A stretch of DNA of 64,000 nt. Origin: Ceratopteris richardii (lineage: Eukaryota > Streptophyta > Polypodiopsida > Polypodiales > Pteridaceae). The notes below the pieces were generated by a model. That model had not been told where the DNA came from. It was given only the letters and a program-made list of their open reading frames with translations, and ran no database searches. The stretch spans positions 188,871,904-188,935,903 of the forward strand of contig CM035413.1 of NCBI GenBank assembly GCA_020310875.1, written 5' to 3'. Positions within the stretch are counted from its first letter, which is position 1. Every line of letters starts with the position of its first letter. Below are positions 54,314 to 64,000 of the stretch, piece by piece. A program made the translations under genes and the position numbers.

Positions 54314-56466
54314 AAGAAGAAGCTTATGAATAAAAAGAGGAGATTATAGAGGTTTTTGGATTGGGTGAACCAATGATAGGCCATAGAAAAGCGAAGAAAA
54401 TTCCTCTTAAGTGCAACCTAGATGAAGCTTTCCCAAATATGAAGAAGGAATCTACCTATAAGGTAAAGCAATCAATTTAAGATATTCCTTTTCCCATTCA
54501 TGAAATCCGTGAAAGATGGATGCAAGAAAAAGAAGAGAAAATTGATATCCAGAGTACTCCTGCATACAACACTCAGTCTATGTGGTATAAAGTGTTGGAA
54601 GATCCCAAAGATGGAGAGGAATCTTAGGACACATTGATGGACATGAACCCAGTCAAAGAAATTTGGCTAGGCACCCAAGAAAAATCTTGTCCTATATTAT
54701 TGGATACTTAGTTGTGGAGTTACCTAGACCTACTTTCAAAGGTAACATCTTTTATTAAAATTTATGCCAATGTATTTTCACGGCATTACAAAGATTTAGA
54801 AGGAGTACCTACAAGATTTGGGGAATGCAATATTCAATTGATTGAAGGAGCCAAACCGGTAAGGGGAAAAAGTTATAAATTAAATCCAAAGTATGTTGAG
54901 GTTGTCTACGTATAAATCCAAAAAATGGAGGATGCCAAGATTATCATTCCAGTGGAACATTCACAGTGGATACCTCCTATGGCCATACTACCCAAGAAGA
55001 ATACAAACAAAATTCACATATGTGTGGATTTTAGAGCACTAAATAAGGTAACAATTGTGGATGGATTTCCTATGCCTTTTGTAGAGCAGGTTATAGAAGA
55101 AGTGGTTGTACATACACTATGCAGCTTCATGGATGGATGCATTCATTACTCCTTGGGGCACATATGTTTATGTCAAGATGCATTTTGGACTCAAAAATTA
55201 CTTCCTAGTGATAGAAGGTACTCTCCTAGGACATGTTTGTTAAAGGTATTGCCCTTGACCTAGATAAAATTGTAGCCATATTGAAGTTATTGAGGCCCAA
55301 ATCACTAAAAGAAACTCAGAGCTTTTTGGTTCATACTAGTTACCATAGGATATTAAAATGTATCCAAATATAGCTAGTCCTTTGGCTAGGCTTACATGTA
55401 AGGAAATCCCATTCGAGTGGTATGAAGAGGAGGAAATGGCTTATTAGACATTGAGATCCAAGTTGGTGGCTGCATAGATTCTTGTTACACCAGATTTGTG
55501 TAAGGTTTTCCATGTCCATGTAGATGAAAGTGTATATGCAGTGCAAGCAGTCCTCACTCAGCACAGTGAAGAGTACAAGCTAGATAGACCCACCCAGTAT
55601 GCTAATCATATTTTGACTAGAGTAGAAAAAAGGTATAGTACAATAGAGAGGGAGGCCTTAGGAATGGTATTCGTTGTCCAAAAGTTCCACCATTACTTGC
55701 CAAGGATAAAATTCATTATAATAATTGATCATCAAGCACTCAAGTATTTGTTAAGCAAGCCACAAGCAATAGGAAGGGTATGGATGTGGCCTCTTTTATT
55801 TCAAGAATTTGATTTTACTATAGTACATAGACAAGGAAGGAAAATGTTATGGCTGATCATTTGTCCAAGACTAGCCTAAAGGACGAGGCAGTTGGAGTGG
55901 AAGGTGAATTTCATATGTTGGCTTATTCTCTATTAAAGCACAAGGATGGTATGATGACATCAAAGGTTTTGTCAAGATTGGAATGTATCCAGATAAAGGC
56001 AATTTTGTGCAAAGGAAGAGTTTGTTAATCAAAATCAGGCCTTTTATGTTTATTGAAGGAAATTTATATAGATATGGTAAGGATAATCATATGGGAAAGT
56101 GCATGGAAGAAGAGGAAGCGAGGCAAATCCTTGAAACTGCACATGAAGGACCAAGTGGTGGGCATCTCCTTGGCCATATCATGAGTCATAAAATTCTTGA
56201 TGTTGCCTTATGGTGGCCTACATTATTTAGATATCCAAATAACAAGGCTCAGGCATGTGATCCCTATCAAAAGTGTGGCTCCAATCCCACAAAGTCGAGA
56301 TACAATCCTTTGGTTGTCTCAACATCATGGCAATCATTTAAGAAGTGGGGGTTAGCTTTTATAGGGCCCATCTATTTTGCATCCTTTTGAGAAAGAAGAA
56401 GTATCTTTTGGTTGCTATTGAGTATGCAACTAAGTGGGCCAAGGCTATTCCTTCTCTTGATTGCAT
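54314..56466 (+). pseudogene. gypsy element H, RT, RNase H and integrase start
   Basis: After an acidic spacer: LEGVPTRFGE and PVRGKSYKLNPKY (about 54800), PMAILPKKNTNKIHICVDFRALNK (RT, 54976-55050), FMDG (about 55120), where roughly the FSGYNQ-to-YVDD part is lost. RNase H: VFHVHVDES (about 55505), STIEREALGMVF, IIDHQALKYLLSKP. Integrase H2C2: AHEGPSGGH (about 56144), WWPTLF, ACDPYQKC (Cys changed to Tyr), then KWGLAFIGPI where the first catalytic Asp of the usual GIDF/GLDF is Ala. C3 interrupts it at 56466. Single H2C2 domain here, unlike A/B. Many stops. Confidence 0.8.
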
Positions 56467-56697
56467 TGTTGATATATTTAGGTAGTGATGTGTGTGAAGA
56501 CTCTAGGACCGCCGGGGCACTTTTTTCCCTCTTTGGGAGGTTTTTTTTCCCCCGGCTTGTATATACGCCTATTGCCCTAATGGGCTACTTATCTTTGTAC
56601 ATTCTCTAGTAATACATTCAGTATTGTGTGTTGTGCTCCAAGCTTCTTCTTCTTCCTTGTGTTGTTCGCGTGCTTCCGTAGACGTCGAACTCCAACA
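56467..56697 (+). repeat. 5' LTR of copia element C3
   Basis: 231 bp, TGTTGATATATTTAGGTAG to CTCCAACA, followed by PBS TGGTATCAGAGC at 56700-56711. Confidence 0.93.
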
Positions 56698-56699
56698 AT

Positions 56700-56711
56700 T
56701 GGTATCAGAGC
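56700..56711 (+). other. primer-binding site, initiator tRNA-Met type (C3)
   Basis: TGGTATCAGAGC, exact match to the standard copia site, two bases after the LTR. Confidence 0.9.
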
Positions 56712-57051
56712 AGGTCGTCGCTTCATCTAGGGTGCCGTCGACACTCCTCCGGTTGCAATCTCAGAATCGCACAAATTTTGGTGACCATACTTAGCGTGTT
56801 TCCGAGATCAAAACAGCTTTGTTGTGTGGTGCCGAAATCGCGATCTGAGCTCGTTTCAACCTCCGACATACTATCACAGTGCTTGTGCAAGCTATTTCAT
56901 CTTTTTTGTGTCAAACGTATATACTAATTTCTGTTCGCCAGTATAAGCGTCTCGAAGTCTACTACAGGTCTAGCAGAATTCGTCTAGGCAGTTCTGTTTG
57001 AATTTTTGAGATACAATCAATTTTCTGCATCAAGGTATTTTAGTCACCAGC

Positions 57052-58005
57052 CATGGCTGAAAGCAGTGATGTATTCCGTATGTTGGCTGTTGAGGATCTG
57101 TTGGATGGTATCAACTACCCATTATGGGCCTATATGATGCGACATGTGTTGGTTGCAAAAGGACTGTGAACATTGTGCAGGGTGTCGAAAAACGTCCTAT
57201 CACACCTACAACTGTTACAACTACAGGTATTGAAGCTGATGCAGAAGGTGTCAAAGATGATGATATTCTGCATATTCTTGTTCGTGCTACGGTTTCTATT
57301 GCACCTACTGCAAAGCAGATTTGTTGGGGTGGTAGAGATGCCTAGGTACATGCATTGATAGCTTTGACTGTCAAACGTGCCATTATTTCTCACATTCGCT
57401 CTTGCAGAACAGCTAAGGATGCTTGGGATACACTTACCACATTGTACCAAGCTAGGAATGAGGCTCGTGTTGCTTACCTCCATAAACAGTTGGAGAGTGA
57501 GCACATGAATGAAGGTGATTTTATGGACAGTGGAACAGTTGATTTCTATTGATGAGGTTATACCACATAGCTCACTTGTGCATACAGTTTTGAATGTTCT
57601 TCCTGATTCATATCAGAGTTTTGCTTCTACTCTTCGGTTGATGATGAAAGGAAATCCAAATGCCGTATCATTTGAGGAGTTAGTCTCTGTTCTGTTGTAA
57701 GAAGATCAATCCAAGCAGAATAGGTCCATTATGCGAGTTTCAGATCAAGCTTTCCTGGCTAGTCAGAAGGGCAAAGGAAAATGGATCTCTTCAACTAGTA
57801 AGCAGAAATCTACTAATTCTGCATATTCGAAGAAGGAAGATAACAATGAGAAGAAATCAAAAAAGCAAAAATTGTTTTGTAAGTACTATAAAGGGAATGA
57901 TCATATCATAAAGAACTGTCCAAAATTGGATGCTAAAGAGGCAAAGAAGAAAGAGGTTGGAATGGTTGTTGTAGAGGCCTCTACACACTCGAGCCTGCCC
58001 TTATA
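57052..58005 (+). pseudogene. copia gag (element C3)
   Basis: ATG 57052 (MAESSDVFRMLAVE) after a 340-bp leader. Gag core as in C1 and C2, with a stop near 57168, TAG at 57343 (CAG in C2), a ~26-bp loss near 57535 and TAA near 57698. The knuckle reads CKYYKGNDHIIKNC with a Cys-to-Tyr change. After EAST the segment with the protease DSG motif is deleted (relative to 52940-53110 of C2). Confidence 0.85.
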
Positions 58006-59492
58006 GGGAATACTGCTACATGCGCCAACAACTCCTCTTATCCTGTTATGGGAGTTGGTAAGATCATTTGACTACTGCTGATGGTAGTTCTTTCACTTTA
58101 TCAAATGCTTTATTTGTGCTAGGGATCAAGAAGAACCTGTTATCAGTTTCTGCATTAGCCAAGATTGGCTTGGTTGTGAAATTTGTTGATGATAGGTGTA
58201 CAGTTCATGATCTATCAAATGGCGATGTGATTATTACTTCTGGCATTTTATGTCATGGGCTGTATAAGCTCATAGACTATGAAAGATCTGTAAATGATTT
58301 GGCATGTGCAGTAAATGATTCTCAGGCTATGTCAGATGCAAAGATTTGGCATGCACGCTTTGTTCATCTGAATTTTGCTAGTTTGCTACGCCTATAGAAA
58401 TCTAAAATGGTGTCCTCCTTTCGCAAACTTGAGGCACCTAGAAAACATGTTTGTGAAGGCTCTATTTTGGGCAAAATGAAGTGTTCGTCCTTTCCAAAAG
58501 ATGGTTCAGTTCGAGCTACTCAAAAATTGCAACTTGTACATAGTGATGTCTATGGTCCTATGCAGACACCTTCTTTTGGGAATTATTTTTACTTCATGAC
58601 TTTCATCGATGATTTTTCCAGGCATGCATGGGTATATCCATTGAAGGCAAAGTCCGAAGTGTTCATGTGCTTCAAACAGTTTTTGGCTTTGGCTATAAAT
58701 CTGTCAGCATGTAAAATGGGCACCCTCCGTTCTGATCGAGGGGGGGAATATATGTCTTCTGATTTTAATGCATTTCTGGCTGAACGTGGGATAAAACACT
58801 AGTGTACAATGTCGTATACACCTCAACAGAATGGAGTTGCTGAACGAAAGAACAAGTCACTCATGGAGATGGCGAGGTGTATGGTCAAGAGTCAAGCTTT
58901 ACCACATTGTTTCTGGCTTGAGGCTGTCATGTGTGCAGCATATGTACTGAACAGGTGTCCCACTAAAGCACTGCAATCTATCACTCCATATGAGGCTTGG
59001 CATGACTGCAACCCATCTGTTGCTTATTTGCATGTTTTTGGTTGTCTTGCATATGCATTAGTGCCTAAACAACATCGAAGAAAATTGGATGACAAAGCAG
59101 TAAAATGTATTTTTGTTGGGTATAGTTCTGAAAGTAAAGGCTATCATCTGTATCATCCATAGACTAAATGCATTCTGGTTAGCCGTGATGTTTTTTTTGT
59201 GGAGGATGCTATTCAACCATTGCTTTCATGTACTAAGGAAACATCAGTTAGCTCCAAAGACATGTATGATACTTTGCTGCCTCTTTTTACAGGTGGACAG
59301 TCTAGTGCTAGTCCTAATGAAGCAACTTCTCAACCTTTACAAGCTTTATATGATGATGCAGATCATTCCATTTCTGATGGAGATTTACATGATGCACTTG
59401 TTGATGAGAGAACTGATATTGAGGAGGCAAGAACTATGCCAAAATGGCTGGTGCAGACCTTGCATGATAGCAAATTAGATGCACCTCTGTAA
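58006..59492 (+). pseudogene. copia integrase (element C3)
   Basis: Reads FTLSNALFVLGIKKNLLSVS (after the lost protease), HVCEGSILGKMK, LVHSDVYGPMQ, LRSDRGGEYMS, GVAERKNKSL, TPYEAWHDCNPSV, VKCIFVGYSSESKGYHLY and a linker to 59492. All three catalytic residues are present. Stops: TAG at 58396-58398, TAG at 58801-58803, TAG at 59161-59163. Confidence 0.87.
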
Positions 59493-59546
59493 TATCGTAC
59501 TTGTTCTAGCTCTCATAGTGCCTCTTTTGCATCAGATTGCTATGCT

Positions 59547-59604
59547 ATGGCTACCTCTATTCTCTATGATGATGTAGATCATTCCATGGCTACCTCTATT
59601 CTCT
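59547..59604 (+). repeat. 39-bp tandem repeat at the C3 deletion junction
   Basis: ATGGCTACCTCTATTCTCTA... (39 bp) occurs at 59547 and, partly, at 59586, and its second copy runs into LTR sequence at TAGGACCACC (about 59603). Confidence 0.85.
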
Positions 59605-59804
59605 ATGATGATGTAGGACCACCAGGGCACTTTTTTCCCTCTTCAAGAGGATTTTCCCTAGCTTGTATATACGCCTGCAACCCTAACAGCTCACTTATCT
59701 GTGTACATTCTAGCGGTAATACATTCAGTATTATGTGTTGTGCTCCAAGCTTCTTCTTCTTCCTTGGGATGTTTGCGTGCTTCCACAGATCTCAAACTCC
59801 AACA
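59604..59804 (+). repeat. truncated 3' LTR of copia element C3
   Basis: Lacks the first ~35 bp of the LTR but keeps the end CTCCAACA. It joins C4 sequence directly at 59805. Confidence 0.85.
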
Positions 59805-59830
59805 ACATCACTATGGAAATATATCAAGAA

Positions 59831-60600
59831 ATCCCCCATGGAAGTGATGCAATGAACAAGGAGCCAAAATCTTTGCAAAAAGCTTCAAACTTCTCCCTAG
59901 GCAGAGCCTTTGTGAAAAAGTCTACAACATTATCATGTGTGAGCGCATAAGCCAAATTGATTTCTCCAATAGAGAACCTCTCATTGACATAAGGATAGTG
60001 CACCTCAATGTGCTTTATGATAGGCATGGAACACAGGGTTACAATTGCCAGTGCGCTCTGACTATCAATGAAGATGATGGTTGCAAAAGATTGACTAACA
60101 TCCAAATCAACCAAAAGGTGATTGAGCCACACACACTTGGCACTTGCTATGAAAGCTACCTTATACTCAGCCTCACAACTAAAAGCGACCAAGGAGGTTG
60201 CTTCTTGCTCAACCAAGATATGCATGAGCTAGCAAGCATGAAGCAAAAACCATTGGTGGACACTTGAGTGTCATTGCAAAGAAACCTAGTTTGAGTTAGA
60301 AAAATCATGTGAATATTACTCTCATGATCCCTTCTTGGGATAAAACAGTCCAAGTAGTTGGATAGCACTCATGTAGTGAAAGATGTGCTAAAGCTTTTTA
60401 CTTGGAGGTGAATCACATAAAGACCAAGTACCATTCATCATAATAACATTATATTCTGATTGCATAGTAGCCATCCAATTCTCTGAATTCTATGCTTCAT
60501 AAAAAGAATTGGCCTCGTTCTCTTCACCAAGATTAGAGACAACCATTGCATAACAATCTAATGTAAACCAAGCACTATGAGAGCCTTAACGAGTACGATA
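59831..60600 (-). pseudogene. copia RNase H with RT core deleted (element C4)
   Basis: Reads DFFTKALPREKFEAF (about 59890), IEVHYPYVNERFS, SWLSKKQ, CFMLASS, then at about 60395 jumps to the start of RT (SLCDLPP-like, NSENWMA-like on 60420-60500). Roughly 870 bp containing the RT catalytic box is missing relative to C2 (50365-51233). Confidence 0.75.
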
Positions 60601-61900
60601 TGATAAAGGTGCATCTAATTTTCTATCTCTCAAAGTTCGTACCAATTATTTAGGCATAGTTTTTTACTCTTCTATGTGAGCCCTTTCATCAACAAATGCA
60701 TCATGTAAATTTGCATCAAAAAAGGAATGATCTACATCATCATTTGAAACTCTTAAAGGTTGAGAAATCGCCTCATTTGGACCAACACTTGGTTGTCCAC
60801 TTGTAAAACAAGGCAAAAAAGGGTCATGTATATCATTTGAGCTAATCGATGCCTCCTTGGTACATGAAAGTAATGTTGGATTCTCCCAAAAAAACAATAT
60901 TGCAGATAACCAGAATGTGTTTACTTTATGGATGATTCAGACGATAGCCTTTTCTTTCATAATTCTAACCAAATAAAAATACATTTCACTACATCATTTG
61001 ATTTTTTTTTCGTTGTTGTTCAAGCACTAATGCATATGCCAAGCAATCAAAGAGACACAGATGAGCTAGAAATGGATTGCGACCGTGCCAAGCCTCATAT
61101 GAAGTGAAAGACTACAATGCTTTGGTCAGATACCTGTTAAGTACATATGTTGCATACATAACAGTCTCAAGTCATAAGCTATGTGGTAAAACTTGACTTT
61201 TGATCATACACTTCGCCATTTTTGTGTGAAACCTATTCTTCTTTCAACAAAACCATTTTGTTGAGGTGTATATGACATTATACACTGATGTTTTATCCCA
61301 TGCTCATCCAAAAACACAAACTCAAAAGACATGTATAAGCCCATTAGATCATAACAAAGAGTGCTCATTTAACATACTAACAAATTTTCAGCCATAACTA
61401 AGAACTGCTTGAAATACATAAACACTTCGAACTTTGCTTTTAGTGGATAGAACACAGATATCACTATAAACAAGCTGTAATTTTTGCACAACCCTAACTA
61501 AACCACCTTCAGGGAAGGATGAAATGCTGCATTTTGCCCAAAATACAACCTTCAGAAACATGTTTAGAAGGTTCCTCAACTTTGGAGAGAGAAGACCATT
61601 TCATATTTTTGCAAGCGAAGCACACTATCAAAACTCAGATGACCATAATGTGTGTGCCAAAGCTTTGCATCTAAGATAGCCTAAGAACCATGAACCACAC
61701 ATGTTGAATCATTCACAAATTTCAGATAGTCTAGTAGCTTATGCAGCCCTCGACATAAAATGCAAAAAGCAATAATAACATAATCATTCAAGAGATCATG
61801 AATTGTACATCTGTCATCAATAAATTTGACAATCAATCCAATCTTGCCGAATGTTGAAATTGACCACAAATTTTTCTAGATTACTGGCATATATAATGCA
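60601..61900 (-). pseudogene. copia integrase remnant (element C4)
   Basis: Aligned piecewise with C2 51400-52800: PSVGPNEAISQPL (about 60780), PYEA-like, GVAERK-like positions broken, NMFLKVVFWAKC (about 61550) and IGLIVKFIDDRCTIHDLLN (about 61800). No open stretch longer than about 80 codons. Confidence 0.7.
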
Positions 61901-63130
61901 TCTTACAATGTGAAAAAATTACCATCCGTAGTAGTAAGTAATCACTTCAACTCCCATTACAAGATAAGAGGAGTTGTTAGCATATGTGAAAGCATTCCCT
62001 GTAGGGGTGAGCTCAACTAAAGTGAAGAAACTATGCTTTAAGGTGATATGTTTGGTTACATCACTATCAAAGTACCAAACATCCGACTCTACTGCAAACA
62101 TACATTGCTCATCAGAAGATGGGCCATAGATGCAAACATTAGTAAATGCCATTCTTCATTTTTAGCAAGATAAGCAAACTATGTTTTACATGTAGAGACC
62201 TCTACATCAACCACTCCAACCTCTTTCTTCTTTGTCTCCTTTGTACCTAGTTTAGGACAACTCTTTATGACATGATCATTTGTCTTATAGTACTTGCAAA
62301 ATTGTTTCTTCTTTTCTATTTTCTTGTCGTCATTGTCTTCCTTCTTTAACTATGCAACATTAGCAAATTTTTGCTTACTAGTAGATGAGCTCCATTTATC
62401 TTTGACCTTCTTACTAGCTAAGAAATCTTGATCTACAACACATAATTAACATGTTCTACCTACATTGGTCTTCCTACAACAAAGTAGAGACTAACTCGTC
62501 AAATGTTAAGCATTTGGATTTCCTTTCATCATCAAGCGAACAATAGAAGCAAAACTTTGATATGACTATAGAAGAACATTAAGAAAAATCTAGACAAGTA
62601 AACTATCTAATAAGATTTTATCAATAGAAATCAATGGCTCCTTCAAATCATTGATCTCTATCAAAAGACTTTCCATTGAATCTCCTTTACTTGTATCCTC
62701 ACTCTCCAACTATTTTCGAAGGTAAGCAATACGACACTCAATTCTTGATTGGTATAATGCTACAAGAATATCCAAAGCATCTTTTATTGTCTTGCAAGAG
62801 CGAATGTGAGAGATAATGGCACATTTGACAAACAAAGCTATCAATGCATGTTTGTGCACGTCTACAAGCCCAATGAGGTTGCTCTACAACAGGTGCAACA
62901 AAAACTACAACACAAACAAGAAACTGAAGATCATCATCTTCAATACCATCTACATCATCTTCAATCATTGTATTTGCTTGTGGGACATTTTTCGATACCC
63001 TACACAACATTCAACAACCCTCGTGATATCAATACAAGGTGCATCATGTATGCCCACAATGGGTGCCATCCAACTTATCCTCAACAACAAATTTATGGAA
63101 TACATCATTGCTTTCAACCATGGCCAAGCA
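61901..63130 (-). pseudogene. copia gag and protease remnant (element C4)
   Basis: Protease DVWYFDSDVTKHIT (about 62080), where DSG has become DSD; gag knuckle and core in pieces up to a start-like VESNDVF near 63120. Frameshifts and stops throughout. Confidence 0.72.
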
Positions 63131-63261
63131 ATGGATAAATCATCACAATACTTCGATGTACCATGTTTGATGTGACCACGGGATGAATGTTGAAATATAG
63201 TTTCTTGCACTCTTCAAGCATCTTGTATTTGTGTGTGCGTGTGTGTGTGGGTGTGTGTGTG

Positions 63262-63263
<2 letters not shown>

Positions 63264-63344
<81 letters not shown>
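63264..63344 (+). repeat. 81-nt homopolymeric G run after a GT-rich tract
   Basis: A GTGTGTGT-rich tract (63229-63263) leads into 81 consecutive G, then TGGATG. Translations give poly-Gly or poly-Pro without meaning. Run length may be an assembly or sequencing estimate. Confidence 0.95.
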
Positions 63345-63345
<1 letters not shown>

Positions 63346-64000
63346 GGATGTAAAGAGACTGTATACAACATAGTAGCATAATCAAGCACTGCATCAAGTT
63401 TTTTTTTAGGCAAGGTATTTATTGTATGCTTGATGGTTAAAATGAGGTTTCCAGCTAACCTCTCATGAACATGTATTTGTTCTAGATGCAAGGGCCCCAA
63501 GTGGAATGGATATGTCGGAACCTCCTTTCACATCTCCTTTACAAGATACAATATATGAACTCGGCACGGACGAATCGAGAGAATTTAAGCCATGGAATTA
63601 TCACTTCTACAGCAATACGGCTGATATGTCCCAATAATCGTTTCTGCTGCCCAGAAACCCACGTGGAAGGGAGAACCAGGTCTACATGCACAGATGTATA
63701 CATCAAGCTGTGGAGGTGCCAGTGAGAAAACTTATATGGTCCATGTTGCCTATTCTCCCAAGAAAAGGAAGTACGAGTAGGGAGGATTGCAAAGCAAACA
63801 TTCTACTTCTACGCTAATAGAATATTCCCCATCAATCCAAGACCCCATAGTAGGCAATACATCACAAACCTGAGACACCTGTGTCTCGGGGCATGGGAAG
63901 TCGGGGAATGGGAAGAAAGCAACCCGACTTTATTATTAAAATCTTCCAAAACGTCAGGATAGGCAATATATTACAATCCTGAGACCACATGTGTTATGGA
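63345..64000. other. unassigned sequence
   Basis: No transposon motif recognised. A 79-codon frame at 63486-63725 (plus) has no recognised motif. A short direct repeat, GTAGGCAATACATCACAA (about 63851) and ATAGGCAATATATTACAA (about 63960), each followed by TCCTGAGA/CCTGAGA, may be part of a simple or satellite-like unit running off the window. Confidence 0.3.

Larger units (their letters stand above)
56467..59804 (+). mobile_element. copia element C3, internally deleted
   Basis: LTR, exact PBS, gag, integrase, then a jump to a truncated 3' LTR. RT and RNase H are missing. No matching TSD: left flank TGCAT, right side runs directly into C4. Confidence 0.87.
59805..63130 (-). mobile_element. 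degraded copia element C4 (minus strand)
   Basis: Minus-strand copy of the C2 family. It begins with ~26 bp of LTR start (59805-59830), the polypurine tract, RNase H, then integrase and gag reading leftwards from about 63130. No 5' LTR is found. Much more decayed than C2: stops in every frame and several deletions. Confidence 0.82.

Noticed and set aside
63114..63500. Poly-proline or poly-glycine protein
   Set aside because: Produced by the 81-nt G run; no conserved flanking sequence.
63486..63725. Possible host gene at the right edge
   Set aside because: A 79-codon frame with no recognised motif, no splice context and no homologue in the window; kept only as unassigned sequence.

Overview
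The window is plant nuclear DNA made almost entirely of LTR retrotransposons. I see no convincing host gene, tRNA, rRNA or CRISPR. The plant assignment rests on Ty3/gypsy and Ty1/copia elements of plant type, primer-binding sites matching tRNA-Asp and initiator tRNA-Met, deep nesting, and many CAG-to-TAG lesions. Such dense nesting suggests a large genome; the species cannot be named from the sequence.

Layout. (1) 1-29553: a large gypsy element (A, plus strand, 5' end outside the window) carries a complete relative (B, 11274-28170, 16.9 kb, TSD ACGTC) inside its 3' open reading frame. A ends with its own 3' LTR at 28930-29553 and lies in a copia gag fragment. (2) 29554-33245: copia fragments, a copia LTR plus gag (C1), and an AT/GA microsatellite. 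(3) 33246-48483: a minus-strand copia (E) is interrupted by a plus-strand copia (F). F has a 1.3-kb internal tandem duplication and is itself interrupted by G (40531-46743, minus strand, TSD ACACT), a 6.2-kb gypsy derivative with the whole of pol deleted. (4) 48484-56466: a decayed gypsy element (H) is interrupted by a nearly full-length minus-strand copia (C2, 49505-54313). (5) 56467-63130: two deleted copies of the C2 family lie 3' end to 3' end (C3 plus, C4 minus). (6) 63131-64000: an 81-nt G run and unassigned sequence.

The most unusual object is the A/B/G gypsy family. Its order is LTR, tRNA-Asp PBS, gag with CX2CX3HX4C knuckles, protease 1, RT, RNase H, two tandem integrase zinc domains, DD35E integrase, a second protease-like domain of a different motif type, a tail with repeated WVPK motifs, then a separate ~1,350-1,420-codon 3' reading frame. 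That frame has a globular N-terminus, acidic and proline-rich linkers, a long coiled coil and a conserved C-terminal domain that runs into the polypurine tract. A conserved splice-donor-like site after the PBS and a conserved acceptor-like site before the 3' frame suggest it is expressed from a spliced RNA. G keeps the LTRs, the gag N-terminus and the C-terminal half of the 3' frame but lacks every enzyme, as a trans-mobilised derivative would.

Every element examined closely has lesions (stops, frameshifts, lost ligands). All domain calls are by eye from motifs; percentages are hand estimates.
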